64,000 nt of DNA from an uncultured Acidobacteriia bacterium (GTDB lineage Bacteria > Acidobacteriota > Terriglobia > Bryobacterales > Bryobacteraceae). Below are positions 34,787 to 42,630 of the stretch, piece after piece (the first letter of the stretch is position 1; every line of letters starts with the position of its first letter). The translations under genes and the position numbers were made by a program. Under the pieces are notes generated by a model. That model saw only the letters and a list, made by a program, of their open reading frames with translations, ran no database searches and had not been told where the DNA came from. The stretch lies in contig CAIYVZ010000084.1 in assembly GCA_903929755.1 (NCBI GenBank), positions 1 to 64,000 of the forward strand. The letters are read 5' to 3'.

Positions 34787-36748
34787 TTGCGACGGGCGAT
34801 CGTTCTGGCTGTGCTGGCTATTACCGTCGCCCCGGCAGCTCCGCCTGTGCCCGCTTGGGTGGAATCCGTGGAGTTTCCCTGGGCTGCTACCCCCCGCCAC
34901 CTCTGGGAACGCGATCTCCTCTGGCTCAAAGATGCTGGTATTACCCACGTCAGCCTCCCGTCGGCAGGGGACACCTCCGAACTCCTGCCGCTCATCCGGA
35001 TCATCCGACGCCTCGATCTGGAAGCCGATCTGGAAGGCCCGGTTCCGGCCTCTCTGGAGGCGCTCACGCGGGTTCACGAAGGTCCGCTCACCGCACCGCT
35101 CCCCGGTCCACCAGTCCGCATCTCGGCCCTCGCCCCCGACGCGCTGAACCGCGTCACCGAACAGTTTCTGAACTCATCCCGGGCCGTAATCTGGACCGAC
35201 GTCTTCGACACCCTCAACGGTTCCACCTTCCACCCGGGAGCGGTCGCCTTTAATGGCACGGAACGCCCTGCCGCCCTCACGCTCCGCAGATGTGCCCAGC
35301 TCACCCGCTATTGGGGCCATCTGGGCACGAAACTTCGTCCGGTAGCCGGTTCCCAGCCCCGCATCCCGGTTGCAACCCTCGGCGTTCACCAGTTCGAAAC
35401 CGCTGGCGGAGCCGCCTTTGTGTCGGTCGTGAATAGTGCACGCGCGCCATGGACCGGTGACCTGCGAGTCTCCTACTCTGCCGCCCGCCGGTTCCTCGCG
35501 CTGCCCGGCGTTACGGTGCCGCCCCTCGACAGCCTGCGGCTCCCCGTCAACATCCCCCTCATGGCGGGTCCCCTTTGTCGCGATTGCAGTGCTTTCGCCA
35601 CGCCGGACCACCTCATTTACGCCACCGCCGAACTCAGCACCATGGAGTACGAAAACGGTATCCTGGCCATGGAATTCTACGCCCCCACGCCAGGCGAAGC
35701 CCTCCTCCAGCTCTCCCGTGAACCTTCCGGGCCGCTCGTTGCCGGTGGTAAACCAGCACCCTTCGTGTGGGACGATGCTTCAAAACGCCTGAAACTGAGC
35801 ATCCCCGCCGGGCCCGCTCCCTCGCGACGCATCCGCATCGCCATCGCCATTGAACCGCCCGACGCCACCGCATACTTCCCCAGCGCCAAAGTCTTGCTCA
35901 TCGGCGAAGAGAACCGTCTGATCGCGCAGTATTCCTCCGAGGCCATTTCGCAGCGTTCCCGCCTCATTGCCCGCACAGGCATTGAAGCAATCCGAGACGC
36001 CACGGACGCAAAGTCTCCTCTCGAATCCGTGTTCCGCCTCACTCCGCCCCCGGTTGCCATTGACGGCGACACCGCCGACATCGCCCTTGAAGCGGACGGA
36101 ATCCGCCTGAGTCACGCGCAACCGCGTCTCCGCAAGCCGGCAGCGCTCTCTTTCGGCGATGGCATCGCCGTCCGTCTCGCCGCCAACTCCACCCTCGCCC
36201 TCTGGCCCGCCACCATCCCCGTGAACCAAAAGGCCGGCCGCGAGGTGACGGTTACCATCCAAAACAACGCCCCCGAAATCCGTACCTTTCAGCTGGAATT
36301 GAGCGCCGAGGGTCTGGAATTTTCGCCTAAATTGGCCAATGTGACGGTGGGAGTTTCTGCCCGCCGTCCCGTCACCTTCCGCGTCTTCTCCAGTAACGCC
36401 AAACCCGGGCTACACGAAGGCACCGCGCGCCTCTCCGGAGCCGCCGCCGAATCGGAACCCGTTCGCTTTCTCATCCTCCCCCAGACTGCCGCCGTCGCAT
36501 GGTCTGCCGAGGGCTTCCATTTCCTCGAAAACCTGCGCCAAAGGGCTAGTTTCCTCCCCGGGCGCTGGCTGGAATTCATTGGCAAGGAAAATGGGCGCGA
36601 CGCCCTCCTGCCCGGCGGTATCGCCTTCACACCCGGCCCCCTCCGGACCTCTGGCGACGAACTTGTGGCGGGCCCACTCCCCGGCAAAATCTTCCGTATC
36701 GCGGACCTGGAAGCGCTTGCCCCCAGGGCTCCCCACAAGCCCGAATAA
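34787..36748 (+). CDS. Uncharacterised secreted protein
   Basis: A 653-residue protein from a TTG at 34787, one base after the DnaC-like stop, with AGAGG at suitable spacing. The signal peptide is MRRAIVLAVLAITVAPAAPP. The opening EFPWAATPRHLWERDLLWLKDAGITHVS faintly recalls the barrel start of GH35-type glycosidases, but no catalytic Glu pair is evident. The C-terminal third is beta-rich (about 490-600, Ig- or NPCBM-like). The function is unknown; a degenerate glycosidase is the best guess. Confidence 0.72.
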   Translation: MRRAIVLAVLAITVAPAAPPVPAWVESVEFPWAATPRHLWERDLLWLKDAGITHVSLPSAGDTSELLPLIRIIRRLDLEADLEGPVPASLEALTRVHEGPLTAPLPGPPVRISALAPDALNRVTEQFLNSSRAVIWTDVFDTLNGSTFHPGAVAFNGTERPAALTLRRCAQLTRYWGHLGTKLRPVAGSQPRIPVATLGVHQFETAGGAAFVSVVNSARAPWTGDLRVSYSAARRFLALPGVTVPPLDSLRLPVNIPLMAGPLCRDCSAFATPDHLIYATAELSTMEYENGILAMEFYAPTPGEALLQLSREPSGPLVAGGKPAPFVWDDASKRLKLSIPAGPAPSRRIRIAIAIEPPDATAYFPSAKVLLIGEENRLIAQYSSEAISQRSRLIARTGIEAIRDATDAKSPLESVFRLTPPPVAIDGDTADIALEADGIRLSHAQPRLRKPAALSFGDGIAVRLAANSTLALWPATIPVNQKAGREVTVTIQNNAPEIRTFQLELSAEGLEFSPKLANVTVGVSARRPVTFRVFSSNAKPGLHEGTARLSGAAAESEPVRFLILPQTAAVAWSAEGFHFLENLRQRASFLPGRWLEFIGKENGRDALLPGGIAFTPGPLRTSGDELVAGPLPGKIFRIADLEALAPRAPHKPE

Positions 36749-36897
36749 CGCTCCTTTTTCGTTACATTTCCAGCACAACTTCATAACACACCGGCGCCGG
36801 ATTTCTGTTACCTTCAATCCGGTCGCATCCGATTCCAGATCGTGGCGGCAGGATTTGGCCAAGTCCAACGTCCACGTATAAGAGAGGAACGTATTTA

Positions 36898-38988
36898 ATG
36901 AAGAAACTCAAGTTCGCACTTCCGCTGGTGTTTCTGGCGAGCCTTTCGGCCCAGGCACTTTCAGCTCAAACATCAGAAACGCGCGTTTACCGCGCGTTAC
37001 TTTCCAACGCCAATGAAGTTCCCGCAGTCGCGGCGGTAGCCACCGGCACTGCCAACGTTTGGCTCCACGTCGTTCGCGACGCCAACGGCGCCATCACGTC
37101 CGGCAGCATTGATGCCAACGTCAATTACCTGTTCGGTGCCGCTACCACCATCACCGCCATGCACATCCACACTGGTGGCGCTACCGTTAGCGGAGCCGTG
37201 GTGGTTCCCTTCGGCGTTGCCCGTACCGATGTCACCACCGCCGCCGGCAGCCTTCCCCCGCAGCAGACCAATTTCCCCACCGCAACCGTGCCGCTCGACA
37301 CCATCAAGGGCATTGTTGCCAACCCCGGCCAGTGGTACTTCAACGTCCACACCACGGCTAACGGTGGTGGCGTGATGCGTGGCCAGTTGCAGCCCGCTCA
37401 GGTTATCGTCCGCATGGCCCAGCTGAAGCCGGAAAATGAAAATCCGGCCATCACCGGCCAGCCATGGTCCGGCGTCGGTTCCTACATCAGCCTCATCACC
37501 CGTGATCCGCAGGGTACGGTCACCTCCGCATACTCCATTTTCGACATGAAGTACACGGGTTTTCCCGATGATACGAGCTTCACCGGGATGCACATTCACC
37601 TCGGCGCTGCCGGTGGGAATGGCGGCGTTACTCTAAACAGCGGCCTGCCCAGCGCCGTCGCGGTGGCCGCCGGCGGAGCAGGTACCCTGCACTCCGAGAG
37701 CGAAGTAAATCTCGCGACCGCTGGTGCCCGCCAGAGTCTCGATCTCCTCTCGGGTGATACCAGCCAGTTGTACTACAACGTACATACCAAGGCCTTCGGC
37801 GGCGGAGCCATGCGCGGTCAGGTTCTCCGGACCGACCAGACTTCCTTCCAGCTCTCGCCCTCCGGCGCGCAGGAAAACCCGGCCGTCAATGTCCCCAACG
37901 CCGTCGGCAACATCCAGATCTTCACCGTCCGCAAACCGGATTCCACGGTCGCAGCCGGCGTGGTCATCTTCGATGGCAACGTTAGCTTCGCCAGCGGCAC
38001 GAACGTAACCGGCACCCACATCCACGATGCGCTGGCCGGTGCCAACGGCCCCGTCACCATTGATGCGGCTCTGGCGTCTTCTCCCGTTCTGGTCACAGAT
38101 GGTACCGGCAACTTATTCCGGGCCACTACTGTCGCCTCTGGTCAGGCGCTGGCTTCGCTGAACGACCTTCTCATCAACCCGGAAAAGCACTACTGGAACA
38201 TCCACACGAACCTGAACGGCGGCGGTGCCGTTCGGGCACAGATGGGTACCGCGGTCACTTCGGCGCCAGCCATCGGAACCGTTCAGTCGGCTGCTCTCGC
38301 CCCCACCCAGGTGGCTGTTGCTCCCGGCGGTCTGGTTTCCATCTTTGGCAGCAACTTCTCGAAGGTTGCGGGGAACACGGCGGGCTTTAATCCCCCCAGC
38401 CTCCCCACCTCGCTCAACGGCGTCAGTGCTACTGTCGGCGGCGTCCCGCTCCCGCTGCTCTATGTTTCAGACACGCAGATTAACGCGCAGGTACCGTTTG
38501 AAATCGTCAGCTCCGGCCTGCCTGCCATCGTCACTTCCGCCAGCGGAGTCTCCACGGCGGTCAACATCGTGTCCTCCGTTTACGCTCCGGCCATTTTCGG
38601 CACCCCGACTGGCCCGGTCGTGATCCGCGCGAAGGACGGTAGCCTCATCTCAGCCACCAACCCGGCCGCTGCTGGTGACGTCCTCAACGTGATTGGTACC
38701 GGCTTCGGTCAGACCACTCCGGCTCTGGCCACCGGCCAGCTCACCCCCGGTGACCAGACCTACGCCACCGCTTCCGTTACTGCCAAAATTGGCGGCATCA
38801 CGGCGGCTGTCGCCTCATCTTCCGCAATTACCGGCCTCTCCGGTGTGTACCAGGTAACTCTCACCGTGCCCGCCGGGCTCACCGCCGGGACCGCCAAACT
38901 GCAACTCCAGATGGCGGCCTCGCCTATGGCGATCTTCGGCGCTCCCAACTACGCCGCGTCCAATTCCGTCGATCTGGCCGTGAAGTAA
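36898..38988 (+). CDS. Secreted triple-CHRD protein with TIGR03437 C-terminal module
   Basis: A 696-residue exported protein with signal peptide MKKLKFALPLVFLASLSAQA. Three CHRD domains follow (about 28-168, 169-311, 312-447), each with a '(M/T)HIH' strand and a closing 'NVHT...GG.(M/V)RGQ(L/V)' or similar. A TIGR03437 module (about 452-696) ends the protein: QVAVAPGGLVSIFGSNFS, INAQVPFEI, VIGTGFGQTTPA. CHRD domains occur in chordin and in many bacterial surface proteins of unknown role. The gene is monocistronic, with a terminator directly downstream. Confidence 0.9.
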   Translation: MKKLKFALPLVFLASLSAQALSAQTSETRVYRALLSNANEVPAVAAVATGTANVWLHVVRDANGAITSGSIDANVNYLFGAATTITAMHIHTGGATVSGAVVVPFGVARTDVTTAAGSLPPQQTNFPTATVPLDTIKGIVANPGQWYFNVHTTANGGGVMRGQLQPAQVIVRMAQLKPENENPAITGQPWSGVGSYISLITRDPQGTVTSAYSIFDMKYTGFPDDTSFTGMHIHLGAAGGNGGVTLNSGLPSAVAVAAGGAGTLHSESEVNLATAGARQSLDLLSGDTSQLYYNVHTKAFGGGAMRGQVLRTDQTSFQLSPSGAQENPAVNVPNAVGNIQIFTVRKPDSTVAAGVVIFDGNVSFASGTNVTGTHIHDALAGANGPVTIDAALASSPVLVTDGTGNLFRATTVASGQALASLNDLLINPEKHYWNIHTNLNGGGAVRAQMGTAVTSAPAIGTVQSAALAPTQVAVAPGGLVSIFGSNFSKVAGNTAGFNPPSLPTSLNGVSATVGGVPLPLLYVSDTQINAQVPFEIVSSGLPAIVTSASGVSTAVNIVSSVYAPAIFGTPTGPVVIRAKDGSLISATNPAAAGDVLNVIGTGFGQTTPALATGQLTPGDQTYATASVTAKIGGITAAVASSSAITGLSGVYQVTLTVPAGLTAGTAKLQLQMAASPMAIFGAPNYAASNSVDLAVK

Positions 38989-38990
38989 TC

Positions 38991-39051
38991 CAACCGCAAG
39001 GCGGTTGAGACAAAACAGGGCGGGGGCGAAAGCTCCCGCCCGTTTCTTTTT
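38991..39051 (+). terminator. Intrinsic terminator of the CHRD gene
   Basis: The main hairpin GGGCGGGGGCGAAAGCTCCC (39018-39037, completed by GCCC at 39038-39041) has a GAAA-type loop and is followed by GTTTCTTTTT. A smaller hairpin, CAACCGC/GCGGTTG, precedes it at 38991-39008. The MFS gene starts only 30 bp further on. Confidence 0.88.
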
Positions 39052-39080
39052 CACCGCCGTCTACACTGAAGTCAAAGCTC

Positions 39081-40328
39081 TTGTCCACGCTCTTTGACCT
39101 TCCCCTTCTCCGCGCCCTCAGGCATCGAAACTTTCGGCTGTTCTTCAGCGGCCAGATCATCTCGCTCATCGGGACCTGGATGGAATCGGTGGCGCAGGCC
39201 TGGCTCATCTACCGTCTTACTGGTTCTTCCGCGCTCCTCGGGCTGGTCGCCTTTGCCGGCCAGGTCCCCGTACTGTTGCTCGGCCCTCTCGCCGGACACG
39301 CAGCCGACCGCTTGCCCCGTCGCGCCATTATCCTCTGCACACAGTCGGCCTTCATGGTGATCGGCCTGCTTCTGGCAGCGCTCACCCTCAGCGGTAAAGT
39401 GCAGATCTGGCAGATTTTTGTCCTCGCCACCCTCATGGGCATCGTCGCCGCGTTTGATGTTCCGGCCCGCCAGTCATTCCTGGTGGAAATGGTGGGCCGC
39501 GAGGACATGATGAATGGCATCGCGCTCAACTCCACCATGTTCAATTTCGCGCGCGTGGCGGGCCCCGCCATTGCCGGTCTCATCGTGGCTCAAATTGGCG
39601 AAGGCTGGTGTTTTTTGCTGAATGGCGTTTCCTATATCGCCGTCATCGCTGGCCTTGCCATGATTCGCCTGGGGCCTCTGCCCGAAAGGCCCCCCTCCAC
39701 TACCTCACCCTGGCAGAACATCCGCGACGGCTACACTTTCATCGGGCAGAATATGCCGGTCCGCAATCTTCTGGGCATGATCGCCCTGCTGAGCTTCGCC
39801 GGCCTGCCCTTCATTGTGCTGCTGCCCGTCTTTGCCGAAGGCATTCTGCATAGTGGGGCGAAAGGTCTGGGCCTCCTCATGTCCGCTTCCGGCGTCGGAG
39901 CCACTACCGGAGCCCTGCTGCTCGCCTCTCGCGTCAACGTAGCGGGTCTTAGCCGCTGGCTCTCATTCGCGGCCATCACGTTCGCCGTCGCGCTGGCAAC
40001 TTTCGCCTGGTCCACCAACCTCTGGCTCTCCGCCAGCCTGCTTCTGCTTACCGGCTTCGCCATGATGGTCCAGATTGGCTCCTGCAATACCCTGATTCAG
40101 TCCATGGTGCCCGACCACTATCGCGGTCGCGTGATGAGCGTGTATTCCATGATGCTGATCGGCATGAACCCACTGGGCGCTATGGCCTCCGGTTTCGCCG
40201 CCGCCCGCTGGGGCGCGCCCGCCACCATCACAGCCGGAGCCATTGCCTGCCTCCTGGCGGCTCTCATCTTCCTCGCGCTCCTGCCATCGTTCCGAACCGC
40301 CGCGCGAGGCCAGGGGTGTGCGACATAG
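39081..40328 (+). CDS. MFS-type exporter (EntS-like)
   Basis: A 415-residue transporter with about 11-12 hydrophobic segments. FRLFFSGQIISLIGTWMESVAQAWLI and GHAADRLPRRAIIL carry the typical first-half MFS signature, and FDVPARQSFLVEMVG fits the enterobactin-exporter-like MFS_3 group. These expel siderophores, macrolides or other small molecules. The only plausible start is TTG at 39081 with no clear ribosome binding site, so the message could be short-leadered. The true start is uncertain by a few codons. Confidence 0.85.
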   Translation: MSTLFDLPLLRALRHRNFRLFFSGQIISLIGTWMESVAQAWLIYRLTGSSALLGLVAFAGQVPVLLLGPLAGHAADRLPRRAIILCTQSAFMVIGLLLAALTLSGKVQIWQIFVLATLMGIVAAFDVPARQSFLVEMVGREDMMNGIALNSTMFNFARVAGPAIAGLIVAQIGEGWCFLLNGVSYIAVIAGLAMIRLGPLPERPPSTTSPWQNIRDGYTFIGQNMPVRNLLGMIALLSFAGLPFIVLLPVFAEGILHSGAKGLGLLMSASGVGATTGALLLASRVNVAGLSRWLSFAAITFAVALATFAWSTNLWLSASLLLLTGFAMMVQIGSCNTLIQSMVPDHYRGRVMSVYSMMLIGMNPLGAMASGFAAARWGAPATITAGAIACLLAALIFLALLPSFRTAARGQGCAT

Positions 40329-40481
40329 ATGGATAAAACGGCATTATTTACCCCCCGCACCTAGTACTTCTTCCAGCTATCCCTCGGAACGTTGTCGCTG
40401 TACCCTAAGCCTGAACCGTCCTTTCGGCGCGCGGTTCAACAGGTGGTAGCAGGCACCGAACCAGGAGATAACGGAGGCTAT

Positions 40482-41219
40482 ATGAAAAGTAGTGGGGTTT
40501 GGGCAGTGCGAGTGCTCGCGCTGTCGGCGTTTGCCGTGGTGGCATATGCGGGACCTGTCTGCGGATTTGCTCTGAACGGCTTGAACTGGGTGAACAGCTG
40601 CGATGTTGCGGCCACGCACGCTCTGGGGAGCACGGCGTTCATGTCGGGTATAGTGGACGGGAATTCGTTTACTCTGACGGCGTCAGGCATGGTCAAGGTG
40701 TGGACTGGTGTGGGCTCGGGCGGTGCCCTGCAAACCGAAATCTATGACATGACTCTGATCGGATCCGGAATCACTGTAACTGCCGGCGACGGCGTGGCGG
40801 ATGGCGTTCAGACTGCCGGTGCAAGAGCTGAATTCTATACGGGCGGCACCATTACGCAGCAGGGAAACGGCGAGTTTGCGGATAGCTTCTTCGACGTATT
40901 TTTCCAGATCGACTTGCAGACCCCCGGTGGCCCCTTAGTGCTCCACAACAACCAGGCCCAGCACACAGCGTCCGTGATTAACCAAATCCCCCCGGCCAAT
41001 GGAACGCCTTACGGCGACCCCCTGGGGATTCAAATTCAGTTGTTTGATACCAATGACCGCCTCCGTGGAGCGACTTGGGCTACCCTTGTCCCCAACCCCA
41101 GCGGCGGTGCCGATATTCCTGGGCCTCATATGGACATTAGCCCCGAGCCAGGCACCTGGCTGCTGCTCGGTTCAGCGCTGGGCCTGGCGGGAGTGCTGCG
41201 CCGTAAATCCAGAGCCTAA
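40482..41219 (+). CDS. PEP-CTERM sorting domain protein
   Basis: A 245-residue exported protein from the ATG at 40482, preceded by GGAGGCTAT. The signal peptide MKSSGVWAVRVLALSAFAVV leads into a beta-rich domain. The C-terminal signal is SPEPGTWLLLGSALGLAGVL and RRKSRA, a standard PEP, transmembrane and basic tail. Apart from the tag it shares no obvious sequence with the protein at 12.5 kb. Exosortase must be encoded elsewhere. Confidence 0.87.
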   Translation: MKSSGVWAVRVLALSAFAVVAYAGPVCGFALNGLNWVNSCDVAATHALGSTAFMSGIVDGNSFTLTASGMVKVWTGVGSGGALQTEIYDMTLIGSGITVTAGDGVADGVQTAGARAEFYTGGTITQQGNGEFADSFFDVFFQIDLQTPGGPLVLHNNQAQHTASVINQIPPANGTPYGDPLGIQIQLFDTNDRLRGATWATLVPNPSGGADIPGPHMDISPEPGTWLLLGSALGLAGVLRRKSRA

Positions 41220-41597
41220 GCGGACTCTGCTCTGGCTCAGCTACCTGTTGCGGCGCAATCAAAATCCGCGGGCTGGTTTGGCAGCCAGTTCTGGCTGAAA
41301 GCCTGGAGTCGGGGCTGGCGCCGGGCGGCGAGGCAGGTCGTCATCGGAGACGTTTCACCAGCATAGGTGCTTCTGGCTCGGGCCAAATCCTGCGCCAGAA
41401 GCACGGGGACGCTGTTCAAGCAGCCGAAACTCGACGCCTGCCCCCAACGCGGGCGCTCTCTGCGGTTGCCGCGTCGGCACCTCCACCCAAAGACCATCCT
41501 CACCTTGCGTTGCCGCGATCTCGATGACTCCACGGAGGATTACCGGGCCACTCGTCGCGCCGCCCTGACAACAACGTAAAGTATTAGGAGGCTCCCC
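41220..41597. other. Gene-free 378-bp stretch with two perfect inverted repeats
   Basis: No recognisable protein is encoded on either strand, although a 98-codon minus frame (41237-41533) stays open. CAGCCAG/CTGGCTG (41282-41297) is a near-continuous palindrome. GTGCTTCTGGC (41367-41377) and GCCAGAAGCAC (41394-41404) form a perfect 11-bp stem with a 16-nt loop. Either a decayed gene or a structured RNA is possible; neither is established. TTAGGAGGCTCCCC at the end is the ribosome binding site of the next gene. Confidence 0.5.
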
Positions 41598-42188
41598 ATG
41601 TCAACTGCTCCGCTGCCCATCTTTACGATTGACGAATATCTGAAGCTCGAACGAGCTGCGGAGTTCCGCTCGGAATACCTTCAGGGCACCATTGTCGCCA
41701 TGGCAGGCGCTGGCCGGAACCACGGCTGGATCCTCGGCGAAGCCTTTGCGCAACTCCACGCCCAACTGCGCGGCAAATCCTGCGGTGCCGCCACAAATGA
41801 TCTCCGCCTCTACATAGAAAAATACCGGGTCCTGACCTACCCCGACATCGTCGTAACCTGCGGTCCGGACGTCTTGTTCGGCGGTGCCAAAGACACGCTC
41901 GCCGACGCCACCCTCATCATCGAGGTCCTCTCCCCCTCCACCCAAAGCTACGACCGTGGTGAGAAATTCCTCTACTACCGCGCTCTTCCCTCATTCGCCG
42001 AATATCTGCTCATTTCGCAGGATGCCATCCGCGCCGAACACCACACCCGCCAACCTGACGGAGCCTGGCTCCTCCGCGAAATCTCCGACCCGAACGCAAT
42101 TCTGGAACTTAGCTCCATCGGCTGCAAGCTCCCCTTAGCCGCCCTCTACGAACGCGTGGAATTCGACCCGCCCGCTTTCTCCGCCTAA
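41598..42188 (+). CDS. Uma2-family (DUF820) putative endonuclease
   Basis: A 196-residue protein of the Uma2 family, a PD-(D/E)XK-like nuclease fold abundant in cyanobacteria and acidobacteria. The N-terminus TIDEYLKLERAAEFRSEYLQG, the central YPDIVVTCG (Asp) and ADATLIIEVLSPSTQSYDRGEKFLYYRALPS (Glu, then downstream Lys) are characteristic. The biological role is unknown. It has a strong ribosome binding site (AGGAGG). The convergent lipoprotein gene begins 7 bp beyond its stop. Confidence 0.9.
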   Translation: MSTAPLPIFTIDEYLKLERAAEFRSEYLQGTIVAMAGAGRNHGWILGEAFAQLHAQLRGKSCGAATNDLRLYIEKYRVLTYPDIVVTCGPDVLFGGAKDTLADATLIIEVLSPSTQSYDRGEKFLYYRALPSFAEYLLISQDAIRAEHHTRQPDGAWLLREISDPNAILELSSIGCKLPLAALYERVEFDPPAFSA

Positions 42189-42194
42189 CCCGCG

Positions 42195-42614
42195 CTACTT
42201 CACCTTCAAATCCCGCTGCACCGCCCGCACCAGCGCCGTAATCTCATCCCGCGACACCCCGCGCCACTGCACAATCACGTAGAACTTCCCCTCCTGGAAC
42301 TTCACCGTGTCCGCCTCCGCCCGGCCTTTTTGCATGGCCTCAAACGCAGCAGCCTCCGCCGCAAACCCGCACGCCGTCACCTCGGCCGATCCCTTCGTCG
42401 AGTACTCCGCCTTCCAGCATGCAGGCTGCGTCTTACCTGCCACGCCAGCCGGGACGGCTGTCTTCGCCAGGCTCTTCCGCGTCCACCCCGGCGTCGCCGA
42501 CTCAGGCAACTTCGGCTCTCCCGGTCCGGCTTCGCCACATCCTGCAAGAAGCCCTGTCATTACAAGGAGTAAACTAAAGGTTTCCCATCGAACAGTTCTG
42601 GTCACATGTTTCAT
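42195..42614 (-). CDS. Small lipoprotein
   Basis: A 139-residue protein from the ATG at 42614; the longer frame overlaps the divergent PGI-like gene. The N-terminus MKHVTRTVRWETFSLLLVMT is followed by GLLAGC, a clear lipobox. The mature part has conserved-looking cysteines (QPACW, VTACGF) and ends in a helix. No family is recognised. It starts 17 bp from the divergent gene, so the two promoters must overlap the opposing coding regions. Confidence 0.75.
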   Translation of the reverse strand: MKHVTRTVRWETFSLLLVMTGLLAGCGEAGPGEPKLPESATPGWTRKSLAKTAVPAGVAGKTQPACWKAEYSTKGSAEVTACGFAAEAAAFEAMQKGRAEADTVKFQEGKFYVIVQWRGVSRDEITALVRAVQRDLKVK

Positions 42615-42630
42615 CGACCTTGAGGATACC

